Below, piece after piece: positions 1 to 11,584 of a stretch of 64,000 nucleotides of DNA. The notes beneath the pieces are model-generated. The model saw nothing but the letters and a program-made list of their open reading frames with translations. It searched no databases and was not told the DNA's origin. This DNA comes from Hydractinia symbiolongicarpus. Taxonomy: Eukaryota; Cnidaria; Hydrozoa; Anthoathecata; Hydractiniidae. The stretch spans positions 20,582,001 to 20,646,000 of the forward strand of contig NC_079876.1 of the NCBI RefSeq assembly GCF_029227915.1. The letters are read 5' to 3'. Each line of letters opens with the position of its first letter. Position 1 is the first letter of the stretch. The position numbers and the translations under genes are program-made.

Positions 1-329
1 CCTGTTGCCGCCTAATAAAAGCCGTACACGTAAATCACGTGGTTCCACGAACCTACGCAGTTTACCATCGGTCTATTCCTTCCAATCTCAATGGACTACG
101 AGGTCTGAAGTCCTTTTTCGGCGCGCCGTGGTCTTACAGCACAGTGAATTACGTATAGAGACCTCTGAGGGTTGTTATATGACCTTCTACCACCTAATAG
201 AAGCGTTACACCTAAATCACGTGGTTCCACGTACTTCGGCAGGTTAACATCGGCGTATTCCTCCAACACTCAATGAACTACGGCGTCTCAAGTCCTTTTC
301 CATCGTGCCATGATCTTACAACGCAGTGA

Positions 330-690
330 ACTACGTGTAAAGGCCTCTAACGACTGTTATACGGCTTCTTTCCTCCTAATGAAGACCTTACATCTATAAC
401 ACGTTGTTCGACGTGTCTGTGCATGTTACCATCGGTCTATTCCATCCACTCTCCATGGAATTCGACGTCTCAAGTCGCTTTCCAACGCGCTATGGTCTTA
501 CAACACAGTGAACTATATGTAGAGGCCTCTAAAGACTGTTTTATAGCCCTTTGCCACCTAACAAAAGCCCTACACGTAAATCACGTGGTTCCTCGTGCTT
601 GCGCAGGTTACCATCGGACTATTTCTTGCTCTCTCAATGGACTGCGACGTCTCAAGTCCTTTTCCCGCGCGCCGTGGTCTTACAGCACAG
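330..690 (+). repeat. Two-monomer block shared with 60,345-60,705
   Basis: This block carries uncommon variants: a CTCCTAATGAAGACC block, GTTACCATCGG preceded by CAT instead of CAG, CCATCCACTCTCCATGG, TGTTTTATAGCCC and CTTGCTCTCTCAATGGACTG. Nearly the same combination is seen about 60,016 bp downstream. By eye the two differ at roughly one base in twenty. Confidence 0.75.
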
Positions 691-2621
691 TGAACTACGT
701 AGAAAGACCTCTTAGGGCTGTTATATGACCTTCTACCACCTAATAAAAGCCTTACACGTAAAACATGTGGTTCCATGTGTTAGCCCAGGTAAACATCGGT
801 TTATTCCTTCTACACTCACTGGACTACGACGTTTCAAGTCGTTTTCCATCGCGCCATGGTCTTACAACGCAGTGAAATACGTGTAAAGGCCTTTAAGGAC
901 TGTTATATGGCCTTTTGCCGCCAAATAAAGGCCTTACACCTAAAACACGTGGTTCGACGTGCCTTAGCAGGTAACCATCGGTCTATTCCTACCACTCTCA
1001 ATGGACTACGACGTCTTAAGACGCTTTCCATCGCGCCATGGTCTTACAACACAGTGAACTACGTGTAAAGTCCTCTTAGGGCTGTTATATGACCTTTTAC
1101 CACCTAATAAAAGCCTTACACGTAATACACGTGGTTCCACGTACTTCCGCAGGTTAACATCGGTCTATTCCTTGCTCTCTCAATGGACTGCGACGTCTCA
1201 AGTCCTTTTCCGGCGCGCCGTGGTCTTACAGCACAGTGAACTACGTATAAAGACCTCTTAGGGCTGTTATATGACCTTCTACCACCTAATAAAAGCCTTA
1301 CACGTAAAACATGTGGTTCCATGTGTTAGCCCAGGTAAACATCGGTCTATTCCTTCTACACTAACTGGACTACGACGTTTCAAGTCGTTTTCCATCGCGC
1401 CATGGTCTTACAACATAGTGAACTACGTGTACAGGCCTCTAAGAGCTGTTATATGACCTTTTACCACCTAATGAAGGCTTTACACGTAAATCACGTGGTT
1501 CTACGTGCCTGCGCAGGTTAGCATCGGTCTATTCCTTCTACAATCAATGGACTACGACGTCTGAAGTTATTTTCCATAGCGCCTCGGTCTATTCCTCCTA
1601 CACTCAATGGACTACGACGTCTCAAGTCGATTTCCAACGCGCCATGGTCTTACAACGCAGTGAAATACGTGTAAAGGCTTATAAGGACTGTTATATGGCC
1701 TCTTGCCCCCTAATAAAGGCCTTACACCTAAAACACGTGGTTCGACGTGTCTGCGCAGGTTACCATCGGTCTATTCCTTCTACACTAACTGGACTACGAC
1801 GTTTCAAGTCGTTTTCCATCGCGCCATGGTCTTACAACATAGTGAACTACGTGTACAGGCCTCTAAAGACTGTTATATGGCCCTTTGTCAACTAACAAAG
1901 GTCCTACACGTAAATCACGTGGTTCCACGTGCCTGCGCAGGTTAGCATCGGTCTATTTCTTCTACACTCACTGGACTACGACGTCTCAAGACGCTTTACA
2001 TCATGCCATGATCTTACAGCACAGTGAACTACGTGTAGAGGCCTCTAAGAGCTGTTATATGACCTTTTACCACCTAATGAAGGCTTTACACGTAAATCAC
2101 GTGGTTCTACGAGCCTGCGCAGGTTACCATCGGTCTATTCCTTCCACTCTCAATGGACTACGACGATTCAAGTCGCTTTCCATTGCGCCGTGGTCTTACA
2201 ACACTGTGAACTACGTGTAAAGGCTTCTGAAGACTGTTATGTGACCTTCTGACGTCTAATAAAGGGTTTACACGTAAATCACGTGTTTCCACGTGCCTGA
2301 GCAGGTTAACATCGGTCTATTCCTCCTACACTCAATGGACTACGACGTCTCAAGTCCTTTTCCATCGTCCCATGATCTTACAACGCAGTGAACTACGTTT
2401 AGAGGCCTCTAAAGATTGTTATATGGCCTGTTGCCGCCTAATAAAGGCTTTACACGTAATTCACGTGGTTCGACGTGTCTACGCAGGTTACCATTCGTCT
2501 ATTCCTTCTACACTTACTGGACTACGACGTTTCAAGTCGTTTTCCATCGCGCCATGGTCTTACAACGCAGTGAAATACGTGTAAAGGCCTCTAAGGACTG
2601 TTGTATGGCCTTCTGCCGCCT

Positions 2622-2627
2622 AATAAA
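2622..2627 (+). other. AATAAA hexamer in monomer (example copy)
   Basis: The block CCTAATAAAGG places a canonical poly(A)-signal hexamer at monomer position 140-145 in most units. About 20-35 bp downstream lies GT-containing sequence (CACGTGGTT). Some classes have AACAAA or ATTAAA instead. If the array is transcribed on this strand, transcripts could be cleaved at monomer spacing; nothing in the sequence proves transcription. Confidence 0.35.
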
Positions 2628-2664
2628 GGCCTTACACCTAAAGCACGTGGTTCGACGTGTCTGC

Positions 2665-2846
2665 GCAGGTTACCATCGGTCTATTCCTTCCACTCTCAAT
2701 GGACTACGAAGTCTCAAGTCGCTTTCCAACGCGCCATGGTCTTACAACATAGTGAACTACGTGTAGAGGCCTCTAAGGACTGTTATATGGCCCTTTGCCA
2801 ACTAACAAAGGCCCTACACGTAAATCACGTGGTTCCACGTGCCTGC
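2665..2846 (+). repeat. Representative 182-bp monomer
   Basis: This unit runs from GCAGGTTACC to the next GCAGG and is exactly 182 bp. In order it shows: GGTCTATTCC (about position 14), the CTCAATGGACTACG block (31-44), an ACGTCTCAAG block (45-54, here AAGTCTCAAG), GCGCCATGGTCTTACAAC (67-84), GTGAACTACGTGTAGAGGCC (88-107), CTGTTATATGGCC (116-128), a CCTAATAAAGG-type block (137-147, here CTAACAAAGG), and the CACGTGGTTCCACGTG dyad (162-177). Two large sequence classes occupy positions 61-73: CATCGCGCCATGG and CGGCGCGCCGTGG. Other variable blocks are 23-32 (TTCCACTC, TCTACACTC, ACCACTC) and 150-178. The length is typical of a nucleosome plus linker, as in many centromeric satellites; that functional reading is inference. 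Confidence 0.95.
2824..2841 (+). other. E/G-box dyad inside the monomer (example copy)
   Basis: CACGTGG at 2826-2832 and CCACGTG at 2835-2841 are perfect 7-bp inverted arms around TT. Each arm carries the palindrome CACGTG, the core of E-box/G-box sites bound by bHLH and plant bZIP proteins. The left arm with its flank reads ATCACGTG (2824-2831), which fits RTCACRTG, the CDEI element bound by Cbf1 at budding-yeast centromeres. The dyad recurs in a large share of monomers across the window. Variant classes keep one box only (CAAGTGGTTTCACGTG; CACGTGGTTCGACGTG) or neither (CACGTTGTTCGACGTG; CATGTGGTTCCATGTG). Protein binding is not demonstrated. Confidence 0.6.
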
Positions 2847-2851
2847 GCAGG
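2842..2851. other. Perfect 10-bp palindrome CCTGCGCAGG (example copy)
   Basis: CCTGCGCAGG equals its own reverse complement and directly abuts the E/G-box dyad, so about 26 bp of each such monomer is dyad sequence. In the common GTCTGCGCAGG variant the 8-bp core CTGCGCAG is still a palindrome. In the ACTTCCGCAGG and CTACGCAGTTT variants it is broken. It sits at the chosen monomer boundary. Confidence 0.6.
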
Positions 2852-2949
2852 TTAGCATCGGTCTACTCCTTCTACACTCAATGGACTACGACGTCTGAAG
2901 TTATTTTCCATAGCGCCATGGTCTTACAACACAGTAAAATACGTGTAGA

Positions 2950-3575
2950 GGCCTCTAAAGTTTGTTACATGGCCTGTTGCCGCCTAATAAAAGCCTCACA
3001 CCTAAAACACGTGGTTCGACGTGTCTGCGCAGGTTACCATCGGTCTATTCCTTCTACACTCACTGGACTACGACGTTTCAAGTCGTTTTCCATCGCGCCA
3101 TGGTCTTACAACGCCTTGAAATACGTGTAAAGGCCTCTAAGGACCGTTATATGGCCTTTTGCCACCTAATAAAGGCCTCACACCTAAAACACGTCGTTCG
3201 ACGTGTCTGCGCAGGTTACCATCGGTCTTTTCCTTCCACTCTCAATGGACTACGAGGTCTCAAGTCGCTTTACAACGCGCCATGGTCTTACAACATAGTG
3301 AACTACGTGTACAGGCCTCTAAAGACTGTTATATGGCCCTTTGTCAACTAACAAAGGTCCTACACGTAAATCACGTGGTTCCACGTGCCTGCGCAGGTTA
3401 GCATCGGTCTATTCCTTCTACACTCACTGGACTACGACGTCTCAAGACGCTTTGCATCATGCCATGGTCTTACAGCACAGTAAACTACGTGTAGAGGCCT
3501 CTAAGGACTGTTATATGACATTTTACCACCTAATAAAAGCCTTACACGTAAATCACGTGGTTCCACGTACTTCCG
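2950..3575 (+). repeat. Block duplicated at 5,502-6,127 (copy 1)
   Basis: About 3.4 monomers recur 2,552 bp downstream, which is 14 monomers plus 4 bp. Shared private variants include AAAGTTTGTTACATGGCC, ACAACGCCTTGAAATACG and ACTACGAGGTCTCAAGTCGC. The two copies differ at scattered single bases, so the event is older than the near-perfect duplications in the right half of the window. Confidence 0.8.
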
Positions 3576-5501
3576 CAGGTTAACATCGGTCTATTATTCC
3601 TTGTACACTTAATGGGCTACGACGTCTCAAGTCTTTTTCCATCGTGCCATGGTCTTACAACGCAGTGAAATACGTGTAAAGGCCTCTAAGGACTGTTATA
3701 TGGCGTTTTGCCGCCTAGTAAAGGCCTTACACGTAATTCACGTGATTCGACGTGTCTGCGCAGGTAACCATCGGTCTATTCCTACCACTCTCAATGGACT
3801 ACGACATCTCAAGTCGTTTTCCATCGCGCCATGGTCTTACAACGCAGTGAAATACGTGTAAAGGCTTATAAGGACTGTTATATGGCCTTTTTGCCGCCTA
3901 ATAAAGGCCTTACACCTAAAACACGTTGTTCGACGTGTCTGCGCAGGTTACCATCGGTCTATTCCTTCCACTCTCAATGGACTACGACGTCTCAAGTCGA
4001 TTTTCAACGCGTCATGGTCTTACAACATAGTGAACTACGTGTAGAGGCCTCTAAAGACTGTTAGATGGCCTTTTGACGTCTAGTAAAGGGTTTACACGTA
4101 AATCACGTGGTTCCACGTGCCTGCGCAGGTTAGCATCGGTCTATTCCTTCTACACTCACTGAACTACGACGTTTTAGGTCGTTTTCCATCGCGCCATGGT
4201 CTTACAACGCAGTGAAATACGTGTAAAGGCTTATAAGGACTGTTATATGGCCTTTTGCCGCCTAATAAAGGCCTTACACCTAAAACACGTGGTTCGACGT
4301 GTCTGCGCAGGTTAGCATCGGTCTATTCCTTCTACACTCAATGGACTACGACGTCTGAAGTTATTTTCCATAGCGCCATGGTCTTACAACACAGTCAAAT
4401 ACGTGTAGAGGCCTCTAAAGACTGTTATGTGACCTTCTGACGCTTAATAAAGGGTTTACACGTAATTCACGTGGTTCGACGTGTCTGCGCAGGTTACCAT
4501 CGGTCTATTCCTACCACTTTCAATGGACTACGACGTCTTAAGTCGATTTCCAACGCGCCATGGTCTTACAACATAGTGAACTACGTGTAGAGGCCTCTAA
4601 AGACTGTTATATGGCCCTTTGCCAACTAACAAAGGCCCTACACGTAAATCACGTGGTTTGACGTGCCTGCGCAGGTTAGCATCGGTCTATTCCTTCTACA
4701 CTCACTGGACTACGACGTTTCAAGTCGTTTTCCATCGTGCCATGGTCTTACAACGCAGTGAAATACGTGTAAAGGCTTATAAGGACTGTTATATGGCCTT
4801 TTGCCGCCTAATAAAGGCCTTACACCTAAAACACGTGGTTCGAAGTGTCTGCGCAGGTTACCATCGGTCTATTCCTTCCACTCTCAATGAACTACGACGT
4901 CTCAAGTCGATTTCCAACGCGCCATGGTCTTACAACGCAGTGAAATACGTGTGAAGGCTTATAAGGACTGTTATATGGCCATTAGCCGCCTAATAAAGGC
5001 CTTACACCTAAAACACGTGGTTCGACGTGTCTGCGCAGGATACCATCGGTCTATTCCTTCCACTCTCAATGGACTACGACGTCTTAAGTCGATTTCCAAC
5101 GAGCCATGGTCTTACAACATGGTGAACTACGTGTAGAGGCCTCTAAAAACTGTTATATGGCCCCTTGCCACCTAACAAAGGTCCTACACGTAAATCACGT
5201 TGTTCCACGAGCCTGCGCAGGTTAGCATCGGTCTATTCCTTCTACACTCAATGGACTACGACGTCTGAAGTTATTTTCCATTGCGCCATGGTCTTACAAC
5301 ACAGTCAAATACGTGTAGAGGCCTCTAAAGACTGTTATGTGACCTTCTGACGCCTAATAAAGGGTTTACACGTAATTCACGTGGTTCGACGTATCTGCGC
5401 AGGTTACCATCGGTCTATTGCTACCACTTTCAATGGACTACGACGTCTTAAGTCGATTTCCAACGCGCCATGGTCTTACAACATAATGAACTACGTGTAG
5501 A

Positions 5502-6127
5502 GGCCTCTAAAGTTTGTTACATGGCCTGTGGCCGCCTAATAAAAGCCTCACACCTAAAACACGTGGTTCGACGTGTCTGCGCAGGTTACCATCGGTCTAT
5601 TCCTACCACTTTCAATGGACTACGACGTCTCAAGTCGTTTTCCATCGCGCCATGGTCTTACAACGCCTTGAAATACGTGTAAAGGCCTCTAAGGACTTTT
5701 ATATGGCCTTTTGCCACCTAATAAAGGCCTCACACCTAAAACACGTGGTTCGACGTGTCTGCGCAGGTTACCATCGGTCTATTCCTTCCACTCTCAATGG
5801 ACTACGAGGTCTCAAGTCGCTTTACAACGCGCCATGGTCTTACAACATAGTGAACTACGTGTACAGGCCTCTAAAGACTGTTATATGGCCCTTTGTCAAC
5901 TAACAAAGGTCCTACACGTAAATCACGTGGTTCCACGTGCCTGTCCAGGTTAGCATCGGTCTATTCCTTCTACACTCACTGGACTACAACGTCTCAAGAC
6001 GCTTTACATCATGCCATGGTCTTACAGCACAGTGAACTACGTGTAGAGGCCTCTAAGAGCTGTTATATGACCTTTTACCACCTAATGAAGGCTTTACACG
6101 TAAATCACGTGGTTCCACGTACTTCCT
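5502..6127 (+). repeat. Block duplicated from 2,950-3,575 (copy 2)
   Basis: This is the second copy at offset 2,552 bp. Compared with the first it has GTGGCCGCC for GTTGCCGCC near the start and GTCCAGG for GCGCAGG near 5,945. Which copy is ancestral cannot be told. Confidence 0.8.
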
Positions 6128-8585
6128 CAGGTTAACATTGGTCTATTCCTTCTACACTCAATAGACTACGACGTTTCAAGACATTTTCCATCGCGCCATG
6201 GCCTTACAGCACTGTAAACTACGTGTAGAGGCCTCTAAAGACTGTTAGATGGCCTTTTTACGTCTAGTAAAGGCTTTACACGTAAATCACGTGGTTCCAC
6301 GTGCCTGCACAGGTTAGCATCGGTCTATTCCTTCTACACTCACTGAACTACGACGTTTTAAGTCGTTTTCCATCGCGCCATGGTCTTACAACACAGTAAA
6401 ATACGTGTAAAGGCTTATAAGGACTGTTATATGGCCTTTTGCCGCCTAATAAAGCCTCACACCTAAAACACGTGGTTCGACGTGTCTGCGCAGGTTACCA
6501 TCGGTCTATTCCTTCTACACTCACTTGACTACGACGTTTCAAGTCGTTTTCCATCGCGCCATGGTCTTACAACGCAGTGAAATACGTGTAAAGGCTTATA
6601 AGGACTGTTATATGGCCTTTTGCCGCCTAATAAGGCTTTACACGTAATTCACGTGGTTCGACGTGTCTGCGCAGGTTGCAATCGGTCTATTCCTACCACT
6701 TTCAATTGACTACGACGTCTTAAGTCGATTGCCAACGCGCCATGGTCTTACAACATAGTGAACTACGTGTAGAGGCCTCTAAAGACTGTTATATGGCCCT
6801 TTGCCAACTAACAATGACCCTACACGTAAATCACGTGGTTCCACGTGCCTGCGTAGGTTAGCATCGGTCTATTCCTTCTACACTCACTGGACTACGACGT
6901 TTCAAGTCGTTTTCCATCGCGCCATGGCCTTACAGCACTGTAAACTACGTGTAGAGGCCTCTAAAGACTGTTAGATGGCCTTTTGACGTCTAGTAAAGGC
7001 TTTACACGTAATTCACGTGGTTCGACGTGTCTACGCAGGTTACCATTGGTCTATTCCTTCTACACTCACTGGACTACGACGTTTCAAGTCGTTTTTCATC
7101 GCGCCATGGTCTTACAACATAGTGAACTACGTGTAGAGGCCTCTAAAGACTGTTATATGGCCCTTTGCCACCTAACAAAGGTCCTAGACGTAAATCACGT
7201 GGTTCCACGTGCCTGAGCAGGTTAACATCGGTCTATTCCTTCTACACTCATTGGACTACGACGTCTGAAGTTATTTTCCATAGCGCCATGGTCTTACAAC
7301 ACAGTAAAATACGTGTAGAGGCCTCTAAAGATTGTTACATGGCCTGTTGCCGCCTAATAAAAGCCTCACACCTAAAACACGAGGTTCGACGTGTCTGCGC
7401 AGGTTACCATCGGTCTATTCCTTCTACACTAACTGGACTACGACGTTTCAAGTCGTTTTCTATCGCGCCATGGTCTTACAACGCCTTGAAATACGTGTAG
7501 AGGCCTCTAAAGACTGTTATATGGCCCTTTGTCAACTAACAAAGACCCTACACGTAAATCACGTGGTTCCACGTGCCTGCGCAGGTTACACTCGTTCTAT
7601 TCCTTCCACTCTCAATGGACTACTACGTCTCAAGTCGATTTCCAACGCACCATGGTCTTACAACATAGTGAACTACGTGTAGAGGTCTCTAAAGACTGTT
7701 ATATGGCCCTTTACCACCTAACAAAGGTCCTACACGTAAATCACGTGGTTCCACGTGTCTGCGCAGGTTACCATCGGTCTATTCCTTCCACTCTTAATGG
7801 ACTACGACGTTTCAAGTCGCTTTCCATTGCGCCATGGACTTACAACACTGTAAACTACGTGTAGAGGCCTCTAAAGACTGTTAGATGGCCTTTTGACGTC
7901 TAGTAAAGGCTTTACACGTAAATCACGTGGTTCCACGTGCCTGCGCAGTTTATCATCGGTACAGTCCTTCCGCCATAAATGGACTACGACGTTTCAAGTA
8001 GATTTCAAACGTGCCATGGTCTTACAACATAGTGAACTACGTGTAGAGGCCTCTAAAGATTGTAACATGGCCTGTTGCCGCCTAAAAAAGGCCTTACTCC
8101 TAAAACACTTGATTCGACGTGTCTGCGCAGGTTACCATCGGTCTATTTCTTCCACTCTCAATGGACTACGACGTCGCAACTCGATTTCCATCGCGCCATG
8201 GCCTTACAGCACTGTAAACTACGTGTAGAGGCCTCTAAAGACTGTTAGATGGCCTTTTGACGTCTAGTAAAAGCTTTGCACGTAAATCACGTGGTTCCAC
8301 GTGCCTGCGCAGTTTATCATCGGTACAGTCCTTCTGACATAAATGGCCTAAAACGTCTCAAGTTGTTTTCCATTCCGCCATTGTCTTACAACATAGTATA
8401 ATACGTGTAGAGGCCTCTAAAGAATGTTATATGGCCTGTTGCCGCCTAATAAAGGCTTTACACGTAATTCACGTGGTTCGACGTGTCTGCGCAGGTAACT
8501 ATCGGTCTATTCCTACCACTCTCAATGGACTACGACGTCTCAAGTTGTTTTCCATCACGCCATGGCCTTACAACACAGTGAACTA

Positions 8586-8793
8586 CATATAGAGGCCTCC
8601 AAAACAAAGATTGTTATATGGCATCTTGCCGCCTAATAAAGTCCTTACTCCTAAAACACTTGATTCAACGTGTCTTCGCAGGTTACCATCATATAGAGGC
8701 CTCCAAAACAAAGATTGTTATATGGCATCTTGCCGCCTAATAAAGTCCTTACTCCTAAAACACTTGATTCAACGTGTCTTAGCAGGTTACCAT
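8586..8793 (+). repeat. 104-bp tandem duplication off the 182-bp register
   Basis: Two adjacent 104-bp units (8,586-8,689 and 8,690-8,793) begin CATATAGAGGCCTCC and end GCAGGTTACCAT. They differ at one base that I could see (CTTCGCAGG against CTTAGCAGG). Both carry the same extra AAACA in CCAAAACAAAGATTG; the related monomer near 9,550 reads CCAAAGATTG without it. Each unit is a 182-bp monomer with 78 bp missing between positions about 12 and 91. Shared private changes show that the deletion and then the duplication were recent local events. Confidence 0.9.
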
Positions 8794-11584
8794 TGTTTTC
8801 CATTCCGCCTTTGTTTACAACACAGTCAACTACGTGTACGGGCCTCTAAGGGCTGTTATATGGCCTTTTACCGCCTATTAAATTCCTTACACGTAAATCA
8901 CCTACCTGCGCAGTTTACCATCGGTGTATTCCTTCCACTCTCAATGGAGTAAGACGTCTCAAGTTGTTTTCCATCCTGCCATTGTTTACAACACAGTCAA
9001 CTACGTGTAGAGGGCTCTTAAGATTGTTATATGGCCTGTTGCCGCCTAATAAAGGCTTTACACGTAATTCACGTGGTTCCACGTGTCTGCCCAGGTTACC
9101 ATCGGTCTATTCCTACCACTCTCAATGGACTACGACGTCTGAACTCATTTTCCATAGCGCCATGGTCTTACAACACGGTAAAATACGTGTAGAGGCCGCT
9201 GAAGATTGTTATATGGTCTGTTGCCGCCTAATAAAGGCTTTACACGTAATTCACGTGGTTCGACGTGTCTGTGCAGGTTACCATCGGTCTATTCCTACCA
9301 CTCTCAATGGAATACGACGTCTCAAGTCTTTTTCCATCGTCCCATGATCTTACAACGCAGTGAACTACGTGTAGAGGCCTCTAAAGATTGTTATATGGCC
9401 CTTTACCACCTAACAAAGTCCCTACACGTAAATCACGTGGTTCCACGAACCTACGCAGTTTACCATCGTTCTATTCCTTCCACTCTCAATGGACTACTAC
9501 GTCTCAAGTTGTTTTCCATCACGCCATGGTCTTACAACACAGTGAACTACATATAGAGGCCTCCAAAGATTGTTATATGGCATCTTGCCGCCTAATAAAG
9601 TCCTTACTCCTAAAACACTTGATTCAACGTGTCTTAGCAGGTTACCATCGGTCTTTCCTTCCACTCTCAATGGACTACGACGTCTGAACTCATTTTCCAT
9701 AGCGCCATGGTCTTACAACACAGTAAAATACGTGTAGAGGCCGCTGAAGATTGTTATATGGTCTGTTGCCGCCTAATAAAGGCTTTACACGTAATTCACG
9801 TGGTTCGACGTGTCTGCGGAGGTTACCATCGGTCTATTCCAACCACTCTCAATGGAATACAACGTCTGAAGACGCTTTACATCGCGCCATGATCTTACAG
9901 CACAGTGAACTACGTGTAGAGGCCTCTAAGGGCTGTTATATGACCTTTTACCACATAATAAAAGCCTTACACGTAAATCACGTGGTTCCACGTACTTCCG
10001 GAGGTTAACATCGGTCTATTCCTCCTACACTTAATGGACTACGACATCTCAAGTCCTTTTTCATCGTGCCATGATCTTACAGGGCAGTGAACTACGTATA
10101 GAGGACTCTAATTGCTGTTATATGACCTTTTACCACCTAATATAAGCCTTAAACGTAATACGTGTGGCTCCGTGTGTTAGCCCAGGTAAACATTAATCTA
10201 TTCCTTCTACACTCACTGGACTACGACGTCTGAACTCATTTCCCATCGCGCCATGGTCTTCCAACACACTGAACTACGTGTAGAGCCTCTAAGGGCTGTT
10301 ATATGACCTTTTACCACCAAATAAAGGCTTTACACGTAAATCACGTGGTTCCACGTACTTCCGCAGGTTAACATCAGTCTATTCCTTCTAAACTCAATGG
10401 ACTACGACGTTTCAAGACGTTTTCCATCGCGCCATGGCCTTACAACACTGTAAACTACGAATAGAGGCCTCTTAAGACTGTTAGATGGCCTTTTGACGTC
10501 TAGTAAAGGCTTTACACGTAAATCACGTGGTTCAACGTGCCTGCACAGTTTATCATCGGTACAGTCCTTCCGCCATAAATGGAATAAAACGTCTATAGTT
10601 GTTTTCCATTCCGCCATTGTTTACAACACAGTCAACTACGTGTACGGCCTCTAAGGGCTGTTATATGGCTTTTACCGCCTATTAAATTCCTTACACGTAA
10701 ATCACCTACCTGCGCAGTTTACCATCGGTGTATTCCTTCCACTCTCAATGGAGTAAGACGTCTCAAGTTGTTTTCCATCCCGCCATTGTTTACAACACAG
10801 TCAACTAGGTGTAGAGGCCTCTAAAGACTGTTATATGGCCTGTTGCCGCCTAATAAAGGCTTTACACGTAATTCACGTGGTTCCGCGTGTGTGCGCAGGT
10901 TACCATCGGTCTATTCTTACCACTCTCAATGGACTACGACGTCTGAACTCATTTTCCATAGCGCCATGGTCTTACAACACAGTAAAATACGTGTAGAGGC
11001 CGCTGAAGATTGTTATATGGTCTGTTGCCGCCTAATAAAGGCTTTACACGTAATTCACGTGGTTCGATGTGTCTGCGCAGGTTACCATCGGTCTATTCCT
11101 ACCACTCTCAATGGAATAGGACGTCTCAAGACGCTTTACATCGCGCCATGGTCTTACAGCACAGTGAACTACGTGTAGAGGCCTCTAAGGGCTGTTATAT
11201 GACCTTTTACCACATAATAAAAGCCTTACACGTAAATCACGTGGTTCCACGTACTTCCCCAGGTTAACATCGGTCTATTCCTCCTACACTCAATGGACTA
11301 CGACGTCTCAAGTCCTTTTCCATCGTGCCATGATCTTACAACGCAGTGAACTACGTGTAAAGTCCTCTAAGGACTGTGGACTCTTGCCGCCTAATAAAAT
11401 CCTTACACCTAAAACTCGTGGTTCGACGCGTCTGCGCAGGTTACCATCGGTCTATTCCTTCCACTCTCAATGGACTACGACGTGTCAAGTCGGTTTCCGG
11501 CGCGCCATGGTCTCACAACACAGTGAACTACGTGTAGAGGCCTCTAAGGGCTGTTATATCACCTTTTGCGCCTTAATAAAAGCC

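Larger units (their letters stand above)
1..8308 (+). repeat. Region A: mosaic 182-bp monomers
   Basis: This region consists of full-length 182-bp units with strong monomer-to-monomer alternation. It is characterised by two monomer variants in particular: a CTGAAGTTATTTTCCATAGC type, and a type with CACCTAAAACACGTGG followed by TTCGACGTGTCTGCGCAGG. There is no single clean higher-order period. Several blocks recur at multiples close to 182 bp: 1,456 bp (about 1,703-1,940 and 3,159-3,396), 2,552 bp (2,950 and 5,502), 910 bp (4,255 and 5,165) and 4,370 bp (2,795 and 7,165). No gene is present. Confidence 0.85.

Noticed and set aside
116-190. TATA-like GTTATATGGCC as a promoter in each monomer
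   Set aside because: It is present in nearly every unit simply as part of the repeat, and no initiator or start evidence accompanies it.
570-776. Minus-strand open frames (MEPHVLRVRLLLGG-like)
   Set aside because: These recur at fixed monomer phase as antisense shadows of the repeat, with no independent support.
2648-2658. RNA polymerase III B box or tRNA-derived repeat
   Set aside because: GGTTCGACGTG matches GGTTCGA but not the following NNCC, and no A box lies at a suitable distance. I see no cloverleaf.
2640-2665. CENP-B box
   Set aside because: The best candidate, GTTCGACGTGTCTGCGC, has TTCG but lacks the required A and CGGG core. The reverse strand gives only CCCG without the rest.
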